Origin: Trichoplax adhaerens
Taxonomy: Eukaryota; Placozoa; Uniplacotomia; Trichoplacea; Trichoplacidae
Assembly: GCF_000150275.1 (NCBI RefSeq)
Contig: NW_002060944.1
Span: 458,860-522,859 of the forward strand
Length of the DNA stretch: 64,000 nt
Reading direction: 5' to 3'
Below are positions 41,790 through 61,939 of this stretch, piece by piece; within the stretch, counting starts at the first letter, position 1, and each line of letters starts with the position of its first letter. The notes beneath the pieces were generated by a model that did no database searches, was not told the DNA's origin, and saw only the letters and a list, made by a program, of their open reading frames with translations. The position numbers and the translations under genes were made by a program.

Positions 41790-42640
41790 AGCGATGGTAA
41801 AATCTTTTAATATTGTTTGCTTGAAGATTATTCGTTTAAGTAAAGCGATAAGCGCATCGTTAGCTACCATAACTGATTACTCTGCTATGCTATCCCCATC
41901 AGTACAAAATGTATGCCGCGATTGATATAGATAAAGCATTTGTATGTTGAACACTTGAATGTATATTAGAATCATGATTCGATAAATACGAGATAGTATT
42001 GTAAGCTTGTGGATAATTATAATTGAAAGGGGATTTCATTTTGTTGCAATCGCTGCTTCAATAAAGTGCTCGACTTCATTAAAATGATATGGACAAATTA
42101 CCTTAGGAGGGCTCCAAGCTAGAATAGACTATGATTGCATCCATAATCCTACATAAGTACAAATGTAGACTAAATTAATTTCCTTATACACTATGCAGCC
42201 AACAGATTGACAGGGAATTAGCTGAAGTTCTAGATCCAATTGAGAGCACCAACATTGATGATGATTTGGTATCAAATATACCACATGTCAATGGCACAAA
42301 TGTAGAGTCTAAATTGATTTCCTTATACACTAGACCATAGTTGAGAGGGGGTAAGCAGTAATTCAAATAATTTTTGCTATTCACGTATGGTCTATTGTAC
42401 ACTACACAGCCTGTTAACAGATTGACTGGGAATTAGCTCAAGTTTTAGATCCAATTGAGAGCACCAACATTGATGATGATTTGGTATCAAATATACCACA
42501 TGTCAATGGCACAAATGTAGACTAAATTGATTTCCTTGTACACTATACAGCCAGCAAATTCACTGGGAATTCGCTAAAGTTCCAGATCCAATGGAGAGCA
42601 TCAACATTGATGACGATTTGATATCAGTCAAGCACGTAGT
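41790..42640. repeat. Duplicated spacer with 150-bp repeats, right cluster
   Basis: Sequence from GTTTGCTTGAAGATTATTCG (41818) to 42290 is collinear with 32037-32540, both downstream of copine remnants. Within it about three copies of the 150-bp unit (GTAGACTAAATTGATTTCC, GAGAGCACCAACATTGATGA, GGTATCAAATATACCACATG) begin near 42158, 42298 and 42512. The middle copy is interrupted by a small inverted-repeat element. Confidence 0.75.
42331..42394. mobile_element. 64-bp MITE-like insertion
   Basis: Begins TAGACCATA and ends TATGGTCTA, perfect 9-base inverted termini, inside the second 150-bp repeat unit. Neighbouring units show the uninterrupted sequence TTCCTTATACACTATGCAGC, so this is a filled site against empty sites. 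TACAC occurs just before (42326-42330) and three bases after (42398-42402), a possible 5-base target duplication. No coding capacity. Confidence 0.6.
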
Positions 42641-42839
42641 GAATTGTATGCTTTGCCTAATACTTGTACTCCTATCATACAGTACACTGTAGTATGTATA
42701 TTTATATAGGATCTACATGATTAGTTAGAACGTTCTATTGATACTAATGAGTAGCTGACTATTGCTCAGTTAATCTACTTATGATTACTTGGTGCTTTAA
42801 TATTGTCTTGCTACGAGATCGATCAATATCCAACTGCCT

Positions 42840-43389
42840 GGTAGCAAGTTAAGATGATGGCGGCCATCATCGTTTTCTCTTATTTGCCCCTTGGAGCCTC
42901 TGCTATGATTACAGTGTATAGTGAACTTCATACTGTAAAAACTGACAGAGTCGACTACAACTGTATCAAATTAATCTCGTACTGTACACTGTGAAGTACA
43001 GTATAAAGTTCAATTCTGTTGATCGACGCTGTCAGAGACTGCAACCTGCTTTGCCAATGGACTACTCCATATTTGTAGTTATGATTATTGCTGTTAGTTA
43101 TTGACAAACTAAGCTAAATGAAGTCTCATCCGGTATTAGAAACACTGCTGTCGTCTGTAGTCTAGCTAATAATCGGATTACATATTCCCGGAGTCTGGTA
43201 TTATCGCCAATGTTGTAAGCACACTTGCAACAGCAAGTCCATGTTTCAGCTCAGCTAAAGCAAAACTCGTCCATAAATAATCTTGTTTCAGTATTAGAGT
43301 TGAACTAGTTAGTATTCCTAAATGGAATCCAACGATCCAACGTATTATTCAAAGTAGTGAGTACGGACGACTTATCCTAGGCTAGTTGG
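42840..43389 (+). promoter_or_regulatory. METTL22 upstream region with YY1-like near-palindrome
   Basis: Contains AAGATGATGGCGGCCATCATCG (42851-42872), which includes a word like the YY1 consensus (ATGGCGGC) inside a near-perfect inverted repeat. Also holds TACTGTACACTGTGAAGTACAG (42980-43001). The pseudogene copy keeps the same layout (30262-30283 and about 30392-30413) with one change in the core, GGCGGTCAT. Promoter role is inferred from position and motif. Confidence 0.4.
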
Positions 43390-44385
43390 ATGATTTCTAT
43401 GGCACAACCTGAAGATTTGATATTATCCGATGTCTATTTATCCAGCTACAACCAAACTCAAGCTCTGCAACCTCATCAGTCTGCAAGACAATGTCCTTAT
43501 GATGAAAAGATAACTCGATTCGCTTATCGGACTAGAAGCGAGCAAGAAGAGGAGGATGATGATGATCGATCAGACATGAGATTCGATAGCGATGGAGATA
43601 TGCAGTTGCAGCGCAGAAAAATAAACAAGGAGAGCTTTGCAAGATCGGTGCTCATACGACACTGCATGGCCACACCTTTACAGCAAGTGGGTTTACAAGT
43701 TTGGAGAGGAGCTCTGCTAATGTGTGATTTTATACTTCATCATGTTCAGCTATTTCGAGAATGTTATTGTTTAGAATTAGGAGCAGGTGTTGGCCTAGCG
43801 AGTCTAATAGTAGCGCCCTATGCAAAACGCGTTTATGCAACTGATATTGGTGACGATATTCTAAAAAATTGCTACCTCAATCTTAACTACAATGAACATT
43901 TACTGACCAATAGATCAATTTATGATATCATTCGAGTTCGAGAATTAAATTGGCTAGATGGTATACCGAAACTAGATTCTAATAGCGCAGCCAGTACAAT
44001 AAACGGTCAATTTTCATGGCTAAAGGATGATCTTCTCGAATTGTATGATTGTGTCGATACGATAATCGCGTGCGATGTTATTTATGATGATAACCAAACA
44101 AGTGCATTATTAACATTAATCAAAGATATACTAACGCTAAGGAATCCGAAAAATAGTAGAAAAACTGTTTATGTAGCTATGGAAAAAAGAATTAATTTTA
44201 CTTTAATAGATTTAGAGGAAACTGCACCAGCTTATAATCATTTCCTCAGCAGCTTGGATGAGCTGATAGTAAAGAATGACTGCAAGCTTACTGCTCAACG
44301 AATTGATATCAGTTTCCCACAATACTTTCAATATGAACGCGTAAAGCAATTAGAGTTATGGAAATTGACTGCTGGCCTGGAATAG
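43390..44385 (+). CDS. METTL22: METTL22 protein-lysine methyltransferase, intact copy
   Basis: Family-16 type seven-beta-strand SAM-dependent methyltransferase; the human enzyme methylates lysine of Kin17. A single exon of 331 codons covers all landmarks: LILSDVYLSSYN near the N-terminus, an acidic stretch (EEEDDDDRSD, about residues 52-61), HCMATPLQQVGLQVWRGALL (about 91-110), SAM motif I LELGAGVGLASL (about 127-138), ATDIGDDILKNCYLNLNYNE, FSWLKDDLLELYD, post-I segment IIACDVIYDDNQTSALL, EKRINFTLIDLEETAPAYNH, and the C-terminal SFPQYFQYERVKQLELWKL. Start may be 43390 (MISMAQ) or 43399. A further 5' exon (ATG 43322) is possible. It is intronless where nearby genes have many introns, which suggests an ancient retrogene or intron loss. 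A broken duplicate lies at 30823-31698. Confidence 0.93.
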   Translation: MISMAQPEDLILSDVYLSSYNQTQALQPHQSARQCPYDEKITRFAYRTRSEQEEEDDDDRSDMRFDSDGDMQLQRRKINKESFARSVLIRHCMATPLQQVGLQVWRGALLMCDFILHHVQLFRECYCLELGAGVGLASLIVAPYAKRVYATDIGDDILKNCYLNLNYNEHLLTNRSIYDIIRVRELNWLDGIPKLDSNSAASTINGQFSWLKDDLLELYDCVDTIIACDVIYDDNQTSALLTLIKDILTLRNPKNSRKTVYVAMEKRINFTLIDLEETAPAYNHFLSSLDELIVKNDCKLTAQRIDISFPQYFQYERVKQLELWKLTAGLE

Positions 44386-45781
44386 TCTTGCAGCAGGACG
44401 GTATTCCAGTAAAAAAATGACTAAAATAATATTTAGTAGTTTAAATGATAATGTCAACCGATCTAATAGTAAAACTCTCATCAACGTATCATAGAAGTTC
44501 TTGTTAAACAGCATCTATTACTGATATCATGCTAGAATCAATGAATGGATACAATTACTAATGGTGTTTTTTAGCAACATCCTCTATCCATTATTGTATC
44601 AGCTAAACTTCTAACTTACTACGATTGAGTAAATGCCTACATAAAACGTTATTTCTTACTGTCAGGTGTTCCGTGGTATAATCAATCCATCACCACCTTT
44701 ACGTTGGGTTTCGCACCTCCATTACTAGGATTAATACTGTATAGCATAGAAGTGATATTCAACATTATAAAAAGTGATCATTACGACCAGGAAATTTTGA
44801 CTGCAAATTTAACAATTTACAGGATTATCCACTCGCAATGTCTTATATCTTGCGTACTTGTTGTAGATTTGATTACAATCAATTAACTTATGATATTTAC
44901 TAAGTAATGTACAAAAGATTCTAGACATCGCCTCCATCATTAATTCAATTATTTGTTGTTCTTGCAATCTATCTCGTAAATAAATTGTTTAGTAATGTAT
45001 TCCATGAATGACACAAGCTAACTAATTTTCTCCTATCGGATTCTGAGGATTTATTTTTAAAGTAATTCGATACCAATATATCGAATCATTCCTATCATGA
45101 GATAAAGCTAACCAGACAATGATTTCACTACAGTGCAGGTAAAATTCGAAATACATTTATTAACATTACAGGAGAATCGCCATAAATTCAAAAAGAGCGA
45201 AATGTTAGTAATTACAATGCAATGGTATTCTACAATATAGTCCTTGACGTCGTTCATAATATTGATATAATGAAGTGATCATTGCAAGAAATGTTGTAAG
45301 TCCGCTTTGATAAATCATACTGAGCATCGTAAATAATTAATATTAACTGTACATTTATGCCCAAATCTGCACGAACCTTACCCTAAAATATACGGTTAAA
45401 ATAGCAATGCAATCAGAAGCGACTGCAAATTATAGCTCTGGTAACAGTATGATGTTGCCAATTTCGTAACAAAAGGAAAAAGACTATAAATTGCATTATA
45501 TACAGTATAGTACGTCATGACTTCAAATTTCCTTGACAGAAAGGAGTAAAACATATTTCTTCAGTTATTAATTAATTATTTATCATAATTACCAGTCTTA
45601 ATTTAATAGTATACGTATAATACAAATTCTAAAATCTAAGATTTAAAATCTGTTCATAGAATGACTTCGTCCTACAACAGTTGCATAAGAATTTACCATT
45701 TTTAAGATCACATCAATATTATAGGTTTAAAAGAGAATAAAAGTTTGTATCACGGCTTATCTCATCCACCATTTTCAGGCT
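44386..45781. other. Intergenic between METTL22 and SUZ12 3' ends
   Basis: Two converging genes end at 44385 and 45782. The spacer is AT-rich. A 60-codon frame at 44704-44886 has no supporting signal. Confidence 0.5.
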
Positions 45782-54659
<8,878 letters not shown>

Positions 54660-54720
54660 AATGCAGTCTAATAGTAGAATGCAACGGCCAATAAGAAAGT
54701 AAAGAACCAATTGGAATGGT
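54660..54720. promoter_or_regulatory. Compact promoter with two CCAAT boxes
   Basis: Lies immediately upstream of the SUZ12 ATG (minus, 54659). CCAAT occurs at 54688-54692 (CGGCCAATAAG) and at 54707-54711 (GAACCAATTGG). It faces a possible plus-strand transcript starting to its right. CCAAT/NF-Y pairs are typical of bidirectional promoters; that function is inferred. Confidence 0.45.
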
Positions 54721-55440
54721 CCAGTTCAACAACAACCACTAACGAAGGTGGAAAAAGTTCAAGCAGCTGGCTGCAATCACCCGCCAAATGCAAGTTGCCC
54801 CCTGGAAAAGAAAATGCCAGTCATGCATCCAACGACAACTCTTCTACTGCCAAATCATTTCTCCCTCTCGACCTACCTTACCAACCACAAGTTCAATCAT
54901 CCACCATGAACCAAGAGGTAAGAACGAGGTGAATTAAGATCCAAATTGGCACAGCAAGATTGATTTGCAATCTTCACCAAGCGTCGACAAGCAGCTAATG
55001 CTAATTCCACCTGGCCAATTTGAGCATGGATTGCACCGGCCTAGTTACTACGGTTACAGGAGGGCCGAGTACCCAGAGAGATGGAGGCATGGAATATCCT
55101 ATACGTTGTCATGCTGTTGGAAATGATGACAGTGGCAATAAGACAATTTTAGTGGTGTATTGGATGCCATGGTAACAACAACACAGTGGTATGGTAGAGT
55201 AGACTGACGTCTTGCAGGTCACCAATAGCGGGAATGAGGATCGGATGGAGGTGATGCATGCCCATAGTCAAGGCTATAGCGTGTCCGATACGTTGCTCAG
55301 AGTACAGTATTCAGTAGAGTATTGCACGAGCAAATCGCTTTGGCCAACAAAGGAATCATGGAGGGCCTTATGGACAAAGACTTCTTGCACGCTATTTCTT
55401 TCCTCTTTGAGGCCATTTCTCTCTATTCCAGCAGACTTTT
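54678..55440 (+). CDS. Possible divergent gene, 5' exons only, unknown
   Basis: Uncertain. An open frame from 54678 to a good donor (GAG, then GTAAGA at 54918) reads Ser/Thr/Pro-rich protein (SSWLQSPAKCKLPPGKENAS) but has no ATG until 54906, where CCACCATGAAC is a good initiation context giving only MNQE before the donor. A TTGCAG acceptor at about 55218 continues in phase (VTNSGNEDRMEVMHAHSQGY). Near 55319 a different frame reads VLHEQIALANKGIMEGLMDK and DFLHAISFLFEAISLYSSR, which looks helical and protein-like, but no clean splice connects it. Its end merges into the repeats at 55441. This may be a broken gene, a non-coding transcript, or the start of a gene whose later exons I cannot find. 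Confidence 0.25.
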
Positions 55441-56100
55441 AAAGGTCTTGATCAGGCTAGAAATGGAAAGAAAGCTCTGTCCAATTAGGGCCTATACTTT
55501 CATGCAGTTCGACGTTGATGTTAGTCATTTATGCAGGCCCATTGGGGACCAACGAGATCCACAAAATGGCCAATACTTTCTTACAAGCTGAATAACATCA
55601 ATTCTACCTTGGTGTTCATCAATACCTTGGCTTGATAATTCTCTAGCAGACTAGAACAGGTCTTGTTGATCAGGCTAGAAATGGAAAGAAAGCTCTGTCC
55701 AATTAGGGCCTATACTTTCATACAGTTCGACGTTGATGTTATTCATTTATGCAGGCCCATTGGGGACCAACGAGATCCACAAAATGGCCAATTGGGTCAG
55801 TAGATGGCCAATACTTTCTTACAAGCTGAATAACATCAATTCTACATTGGTGTTCATCAATACCTTGGCTTGATAATTCTCTAGCAGACTAGAACAGGTC
55901 TTGTTGATCAGGCTAGAAATGGATAGAAAGCTCTGTCCAATTAGGGGCCTATTCTTTCATGCACTTTGACGTTGATGTTTGTCATTTGTGCAGGCCAATT
56001 GGCGACCAACGGGATCTACAAAATGGCCAATTTGATGAGTAGATGGCCAATACTTTCTCACAAGCTGCATAATTCAATCCTACGTTGATGTTCATCAATA
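55441..56100. repeat. Three tandem copies of a 218-238-bp unit
   Basis: CAGGCTAGAAATGGA starts at 55453, 55671 and 55909. Shared words include AAGCTCTGTCCAATTAGGG, GTTCGACGTTGATGTT, CAGGCCCATTGGGGACCAAC and CAATACTTTCTTACAAGCTG. Copies 2 and 3 contain an extra 20 bases (TTGGGTCAGTAGATGGCCAA-like). Confidence 0.9.
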
Positions 56101-56129
56101 TGATATCCTTTTCCTATTCTAGTTTGAGT

Positions 56130-58420
56130 AAAATAAATTGTATGTGGAAATTCGAACTTTCGAATGGGATAATAGGGCTAAAATACTCCCTTCGCTACCA
56201 CTACAAATTGAAATGATGTACTGCTCATTTCCACTCGCAAAATCGACATAGACGCCACATTGCCTATCCATAGCGACTAGAATTTCTTGCCTATGCAATG
56301 ACTATTTCCTATTCTAAATCAATTCAATCTGGAAATTTGAGGTTAGACAAGGCCATAAACGATATGACTTAGATAATTTGTTGGCTACCGTTGGAAATGG
56401 GGATTTTAAATACGACCTATTTCCTACGCAAATTTATACCAATCCCTTATATAAAATACGGCCATACTTTATGAGAAGTTGAATAATATGAAACTATGAC
56501 TTCATATTTGCATTCTGTCTAATTCCTATTCCAAATGAACTAGACTTGATCAATTTCAGATCGAAACTACGCCATAGATAATAGGCGACTTGATCAATTT
56601 CATATCGAAACGAGGCAATAGATAATAGACGGTTTGATCAATTTCAAATCGAAACGAGGCCATAAATAATAGGCGATTTGATCAATGTCAAATCGAAACG
56701 AGACCATAGATAATCCGTGACTTAATCCATTTCAAATCAAAACTAGGCTATAAATTAAAATGCGACTTGATCAATTTCAAATCGAAACGAGGCCATAGAT
56801 AATAGGCGATTTGATCAATGTCATATCGAAACGAGGCCATAGATAATCCGTGACTTAATCCATTTCAAATCAAAACTAGGCTATAAATTAAAGTGCGACT
56901 TGATCAATTTCAAATCGAAACGAGGCCATAGATAATACGCGACTTGATCTATTCCAAATCAAAACTAGGCTATAAATTAAAGTGCGACTTGATCAATTTC
57001 AAATCGAAACGAGGCCATAGATAATACGCGACTTGATCCATTTCAAATCAAAACTAGGCTATAAACTAAAATGCGACTTGATCAATTTCAAATCGAAACG
57101 AGGCCATAGATAATACGCGACTTGATCCATTTCAAATCAAAACTAGGCTATCAACTAAAATGCGACTTGATCAATTTCTAATCGAAACTAGCCTATAGAT
57201 AATATGGCTCTGATATTTTGTAGGCTATCGTTAGAAATTCAATTTACATGCTGTCTATTCGGCTCGTAAATCTGTATTAAGCCTTATAAAATGCAGCCAT
57301 ACTGTCTTACAAGTAGGACTACCATTTCCTACTCTAAATAATCCGATCTGGAAGTTCTAGGTTTAGACAAGGCCATAAACAATATGACTAAGATACTTTG
57401 TTGACTACCGTTGGAAATTCAATTTTAAATGCTACCTATTTCGCACTCAAATCCATATCAATCCTTATAAAATATAGCCAAACTTGAGAAAAAGTTGAAT
57501 AACATTAAACCATGCGTCTTTATTAGCATTGCGTCTATTTCCTATTCTAAATGAATTAGACTTGATCAATTTCAACTTCCTATTGTAAATAAATTTGATC
57601 TGAAAAATTCTAAGTTTAAGCGAGACCATCCATAAACAATATGAATAAGATGCTTTGGTGGCTATCGTTAGAAATTCAATTTAGATACTGCCTATTTCGG
57701 ACACAAATCCTTATGAATACGGCTATCCTTTAAAAAAAATTGACTAACATTAAATCATACATTCATGTTGGTATTTTATTCATTTCCTATTCTAAATGAA
57801 TTAGGCTTGGTCAATTCCAAGTCTAAACTAACCCATAGATAATCATAATATAGCCGAGATACTTTGTAGACTAGCGCTAGAAATTCAATTCATATACTCT
57901 TTATAAGGCTCGTATGTCTATATATAAAGACTTATAAAATGCGGCCATACTTTCTGTAAGTTGAACGGCCATTCCTATTCTAAATGAATTCAATCTGGAA
58001 AATTCCAAGTCTAGACAAGATCATAAACAATACGGATAATATACTTTATTGGCTACCATTCGAAATCCAATTTAGATGCTGCCTATTTCGGACTCAAAAT
58101 TCATGCAAAGTCTTATATACGCGTGTAAAATGCAGCCATACTTTTAACAAGTTGAATGACATTTAACCATGTATTTATACTAGCTTTATGTCCATTTCCT
58201 ATTCTGAATGAGTTGGTTATTAATAATATGGCTAAGATATTTTGTAGGCTACCACGAGAGATTCAATTTACGTACTGCCCAGTTCACTTTGCAAATCCAT
58301 GCAAAGTCTTATAAAATATGGGTATACATTTTAACTCTCTGAATGACATTTATAATCCCTCCGTTCGCATTAACGTGATGTCTGTTTCCTATTGTAAATG
58401 AAAATTCCTAGTTTAGGCTA
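56130..58420. repeat. Degenerate satellite, period about 200 bp
   Basis: Blocks with TTTCCTATTCTAAATGAATT, GGCTACCGTTGGAAATTCAATT, TGCTACCTATTTCGGACTC and CTTATAAAATGCGGCCATACTT recur near 56350, 57215, 57400, 57655, 57860, 58050 and 58245. The 45-bp dimer array lies within this block and its units resemble parts of the larger unit (AATTAGACTTGATCAATTTC), so it may have expanded from it. Confidence 0.75.
56543..57195. repeat. Dimeric tandem repeat, about 45 + 45 bp
   Basis: GACTTGATCAATTTCAAATC-GAAACGAGGCCATAGATAAT alternates with GACTTGATCCATTTCAAATC-AAAACTAGGCTATAAATTAA, making a roughly 90-bp higher-order unit repeated about six times after single-unit copies at the left end. Confidence 0.88.
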
Positions 58421-61400
58421 GGCTACTGCTACAAATTTAATTGAGATGCGAACCGAAATAGACAACATTGGCCGCCTTATGACATATGTAAGACTATAAA
58501 GGTGATCTTCGTGTGAACGTGCCATCATTTAGTATTTGCCTAATAAAGCAAGTAGGACTGAATTATCGTGTGTGTTACTGGATATAACCATTGCATCAGT
58601 AGATACATAGTAAAATTGGACACTATGGATAGGGCCACAGGCAGTCTACGTAAAAGTTGAAAATAATTCTTAACGCTAATCTATATCGATTTGTGGCTAT
58701 ACGTAGGCATGATTTAGAAAATTTTCAAAAATAGCATTCAATGGACATTACTAGCCAAAGAGAACTTGTCTAATGTTTGTAAACTCTAATCAATACTAAT
58801 TTAGAGCTACCTGCTTGTGGAATTCAGGAACTATTCAAAGGTACGTATTGGCCGTTACCAAGAGAAGATGTCAAACATTTTTAAACGCGAATCGATACTG
58901 ACATGCAGCGACATGGGTGTTGGGTTTAGAAGCTTTACAGAGGTATACGCCATTATGGAATGAATGTTACCCGCGTAGGAGAACATATCCAATTTTTCTA
59001 AATGGTTCGAAATATTGGACATTACTTATGTGTAACATAGCCATGCTTGGAATTAAATGCTACGAGATGGCTAGGAATATAGCAAGTCTATAGTATTTCT
59101 ATACGATCCAAATGCCAATCCAACATTTTGGCTGTGATATTCATATTAAATTCAAAATGTCAACAAAAAAGATCAAATTCTAAATTGCCGTTATAGTTTA
59201 AGATAGTAAACGTGATAAGGTAATTGATTTAGAAATAGACAGTTGTAATAATTGAGGTAAAATTGCAATATTCAACCGATAATGGATTTCCATTAACGAC
59301 TGTGTCGATTTAGGTTAAGTACTCTGCAAAATACCTGTAATAATCAAAATGACGGTTGTCACACTTTTATGCAATCTGTTAGGCATTAAGTGGATTTAAG
59401 CAGGCACATAATATATTAATTAACACATATATATGCTCTAGAAGAATAAATATAATTACATGTGTATAGAAAAAGACTATATTACGGTATAGGAAATTAT
59501 GAACAGATTGTACAGGTGGAGTTTGGCACAAGTAGATAAGGAAGCGCATTTGTACTTAAAAAGGTAGGAGAGTAATTTAAGCTGGAGTGGAACGACAGTT
59601 GAATAAAGATAGCTTTGTAATATATTACCTAGTAAACTTCTAGACTGACTCATTTACTGTTGACTAAGGTCCTTCGCGAAGGTAGTAAAAGTTGTGACAC
59701 TTGGTAGCAGATTTACAATACGGTAGAAGGGTTTTACAGGTAATCATAGACGAAGAATTTATTATAACTAACGAAATTGATGACAATTACATAGGCCAAT
59801 CAATACAATGCTGGTCCTTTAATGATCAGTAACAGTAAAATGCCAGCGCACAGAAATATAAAGTAATTTTATAGTAGCATCTAGCTGGAATGAATATCCG
59901 TCCATCTCTAGTTCATTAAAATTTCGCTTTTTGCAATACACATAAACAAGCCCTTAGGAACACTAGGTACTCTAGCAAGAGTATAATTTTATCTGCTCTT
60001 TATTCCAGATAATATCTCTGGTTTGACACAATGACGTGATAAACTTAGGGGGAAAAAGTTAAAGAAGGGGGTTAAAATGCACTGACAGATATACTCTTAG
60101 TTGGTATTTGTAGGTTATATGGTGTGAGCATCCACAACTTATAACCAAGTTTAATATCATGCATACTATATGCACTCTTAACGACTACACTCACGTGTGT
60201 TGCCTTCTCACTATTCATTAAATCGGCGTATTGATATCCAATTATGCTCTTGGGTAGGAATAAATAAACTTACTTCTAGCATGCCACAAAAGATTTTCGA
60301 TACGTTTAAAATATTGAACTCAGCCATCAATGGATTTTTACTTTATGACTGCAGTACAGTCATGAGCTGATTTTTGCAATATTTATTCGAGGGCATAGAT
60401 ACATTTCATTATAAAATATCACGAGAACTAGGATATAGTTGTATAATTACGCTTTATTGAGGCAATAGCAACGAATAGCTCTGCTCATTGTGCTGCATAC
60501 GAGTACGAAGCATATTTAAAAAAGTTAATCATAAAACAAAATAGTAAAATATATCATAGTATAAGAGTATTATACCGTATTATTGACATATCTGAACTAC
60601 TTTAATCAAGAAAAGACGCTAGATAAGGTAATTTAGATGCTATGGTATTGAAGAGGAAGTTTAATGAGAGTAGATTTCAAAAACTTGTTGAATAAAGATA
60701 TAGGATTGAAAGAATTATAGAAAAATCGTCGTTGTAAATTTAGGCTATATTACGTGCATGCTTTTGCAAACCATACCCGATTTATAACAATGCAAGTTCA
60801 GACGTAAAATATTTGCAGATCAGACTTTATCAATGAAAAATTATTCAACGCTTTATTTCTATCACTGTATTATGTTTGAAATGTCTAATGGCATATTACG
60901 AAATATGACATTGAAATGACGGGATATATCATATGTTCAATAATTCGTCGGCCTTGGGGACCTTAAATGAACTGAGAGTAATTGCTGCTTTGTACGAGTA
61001 TTAATCGCTTATAATACTATTACCACATTATACTCTGCACAGAAGCTGCTTTATTGATCATAATAATAGGACTACTTACTACAACGCACGAATTAACCTA
61101 TACTGCTCGCTATTCAACGCGTCTTGTCGATTCCTTTTCGTAAATCTTTACGCTACGAGAACTTACTTTACTTGATAATCTGCCATAAGAATGCAGGACT
61201 ATATGTATTTCCTTAAACTGTAGTAGGTAAAAACACTGACAGTATTCCGGTTCGCTTCCATTAAACTACAGCAGGACCGAAGCAATGAATCGTAACTTTA
61301 AAACATTGCATAAATAAATGAAATAATTTATTTTGTTTCAATAAGTAAAGGTTTCATTATCTTTATAGTATGCAATAATTAGAACCAATTTAAAGTTGAA

Positions 61401-61939
61401 AAACGAGTGCCGTAAACGTGTTCAAGACTGTCAAGGCTTAGAAATTTTTCATACAGAGTTTAGTTAAATTTTTACATACCAAATCACATCGCTATTGCAA
61501 ACTAAATGGCTTCATACTATACGAATATTACTTTCAAAGCTAGAATAGCGGCAAGTTTCTTATAATATAGTATAACACATTCTGTTCTAGAATATTGACA
61601 TATCGTAGCACTATCACGTTGTGTAACAGAATACTACCATTTACTAAGACGATTTGACGCCACATAAGTTAATATAATGTTTAAGTGAGCCAAATTTAAG
61701 TATTCTCAATTCCATTTAAACATTGTATCTTTCAATTCAGTAATGCATGACGTTATCACTATGAGTATAATATGCAGGCGACTTTCTGATATCGACGTCG
61801 TTCTCTTAATAAAACAAAAATTCTTAAAACGTATTATACATCACTAGTAATTACTATGAAAGCAATTTATTTCGCTATGAGAAGCAAGTTACAGCGGAGC
61901 TGTAAGATTTTCCTATAACTTTGACGATCTTAGAATCAT
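58421..61939. other. Gene-free spacer
   Basis: About 3.5 kb with no open frame, splice-supported exon or repeat that I could recognise on either strand. The right end should contain the 3' UTR of the USP22-like gene. Confidence 0.5.

Noticed and set aside
44660-44680. 15-base identity (CAGGTGTTCCGTGGT) with a CUB gene exon at 39054-39068
   Set aside because: Similarity stops at once on both sides, so chance or a trivial remnant cannot be told apart.
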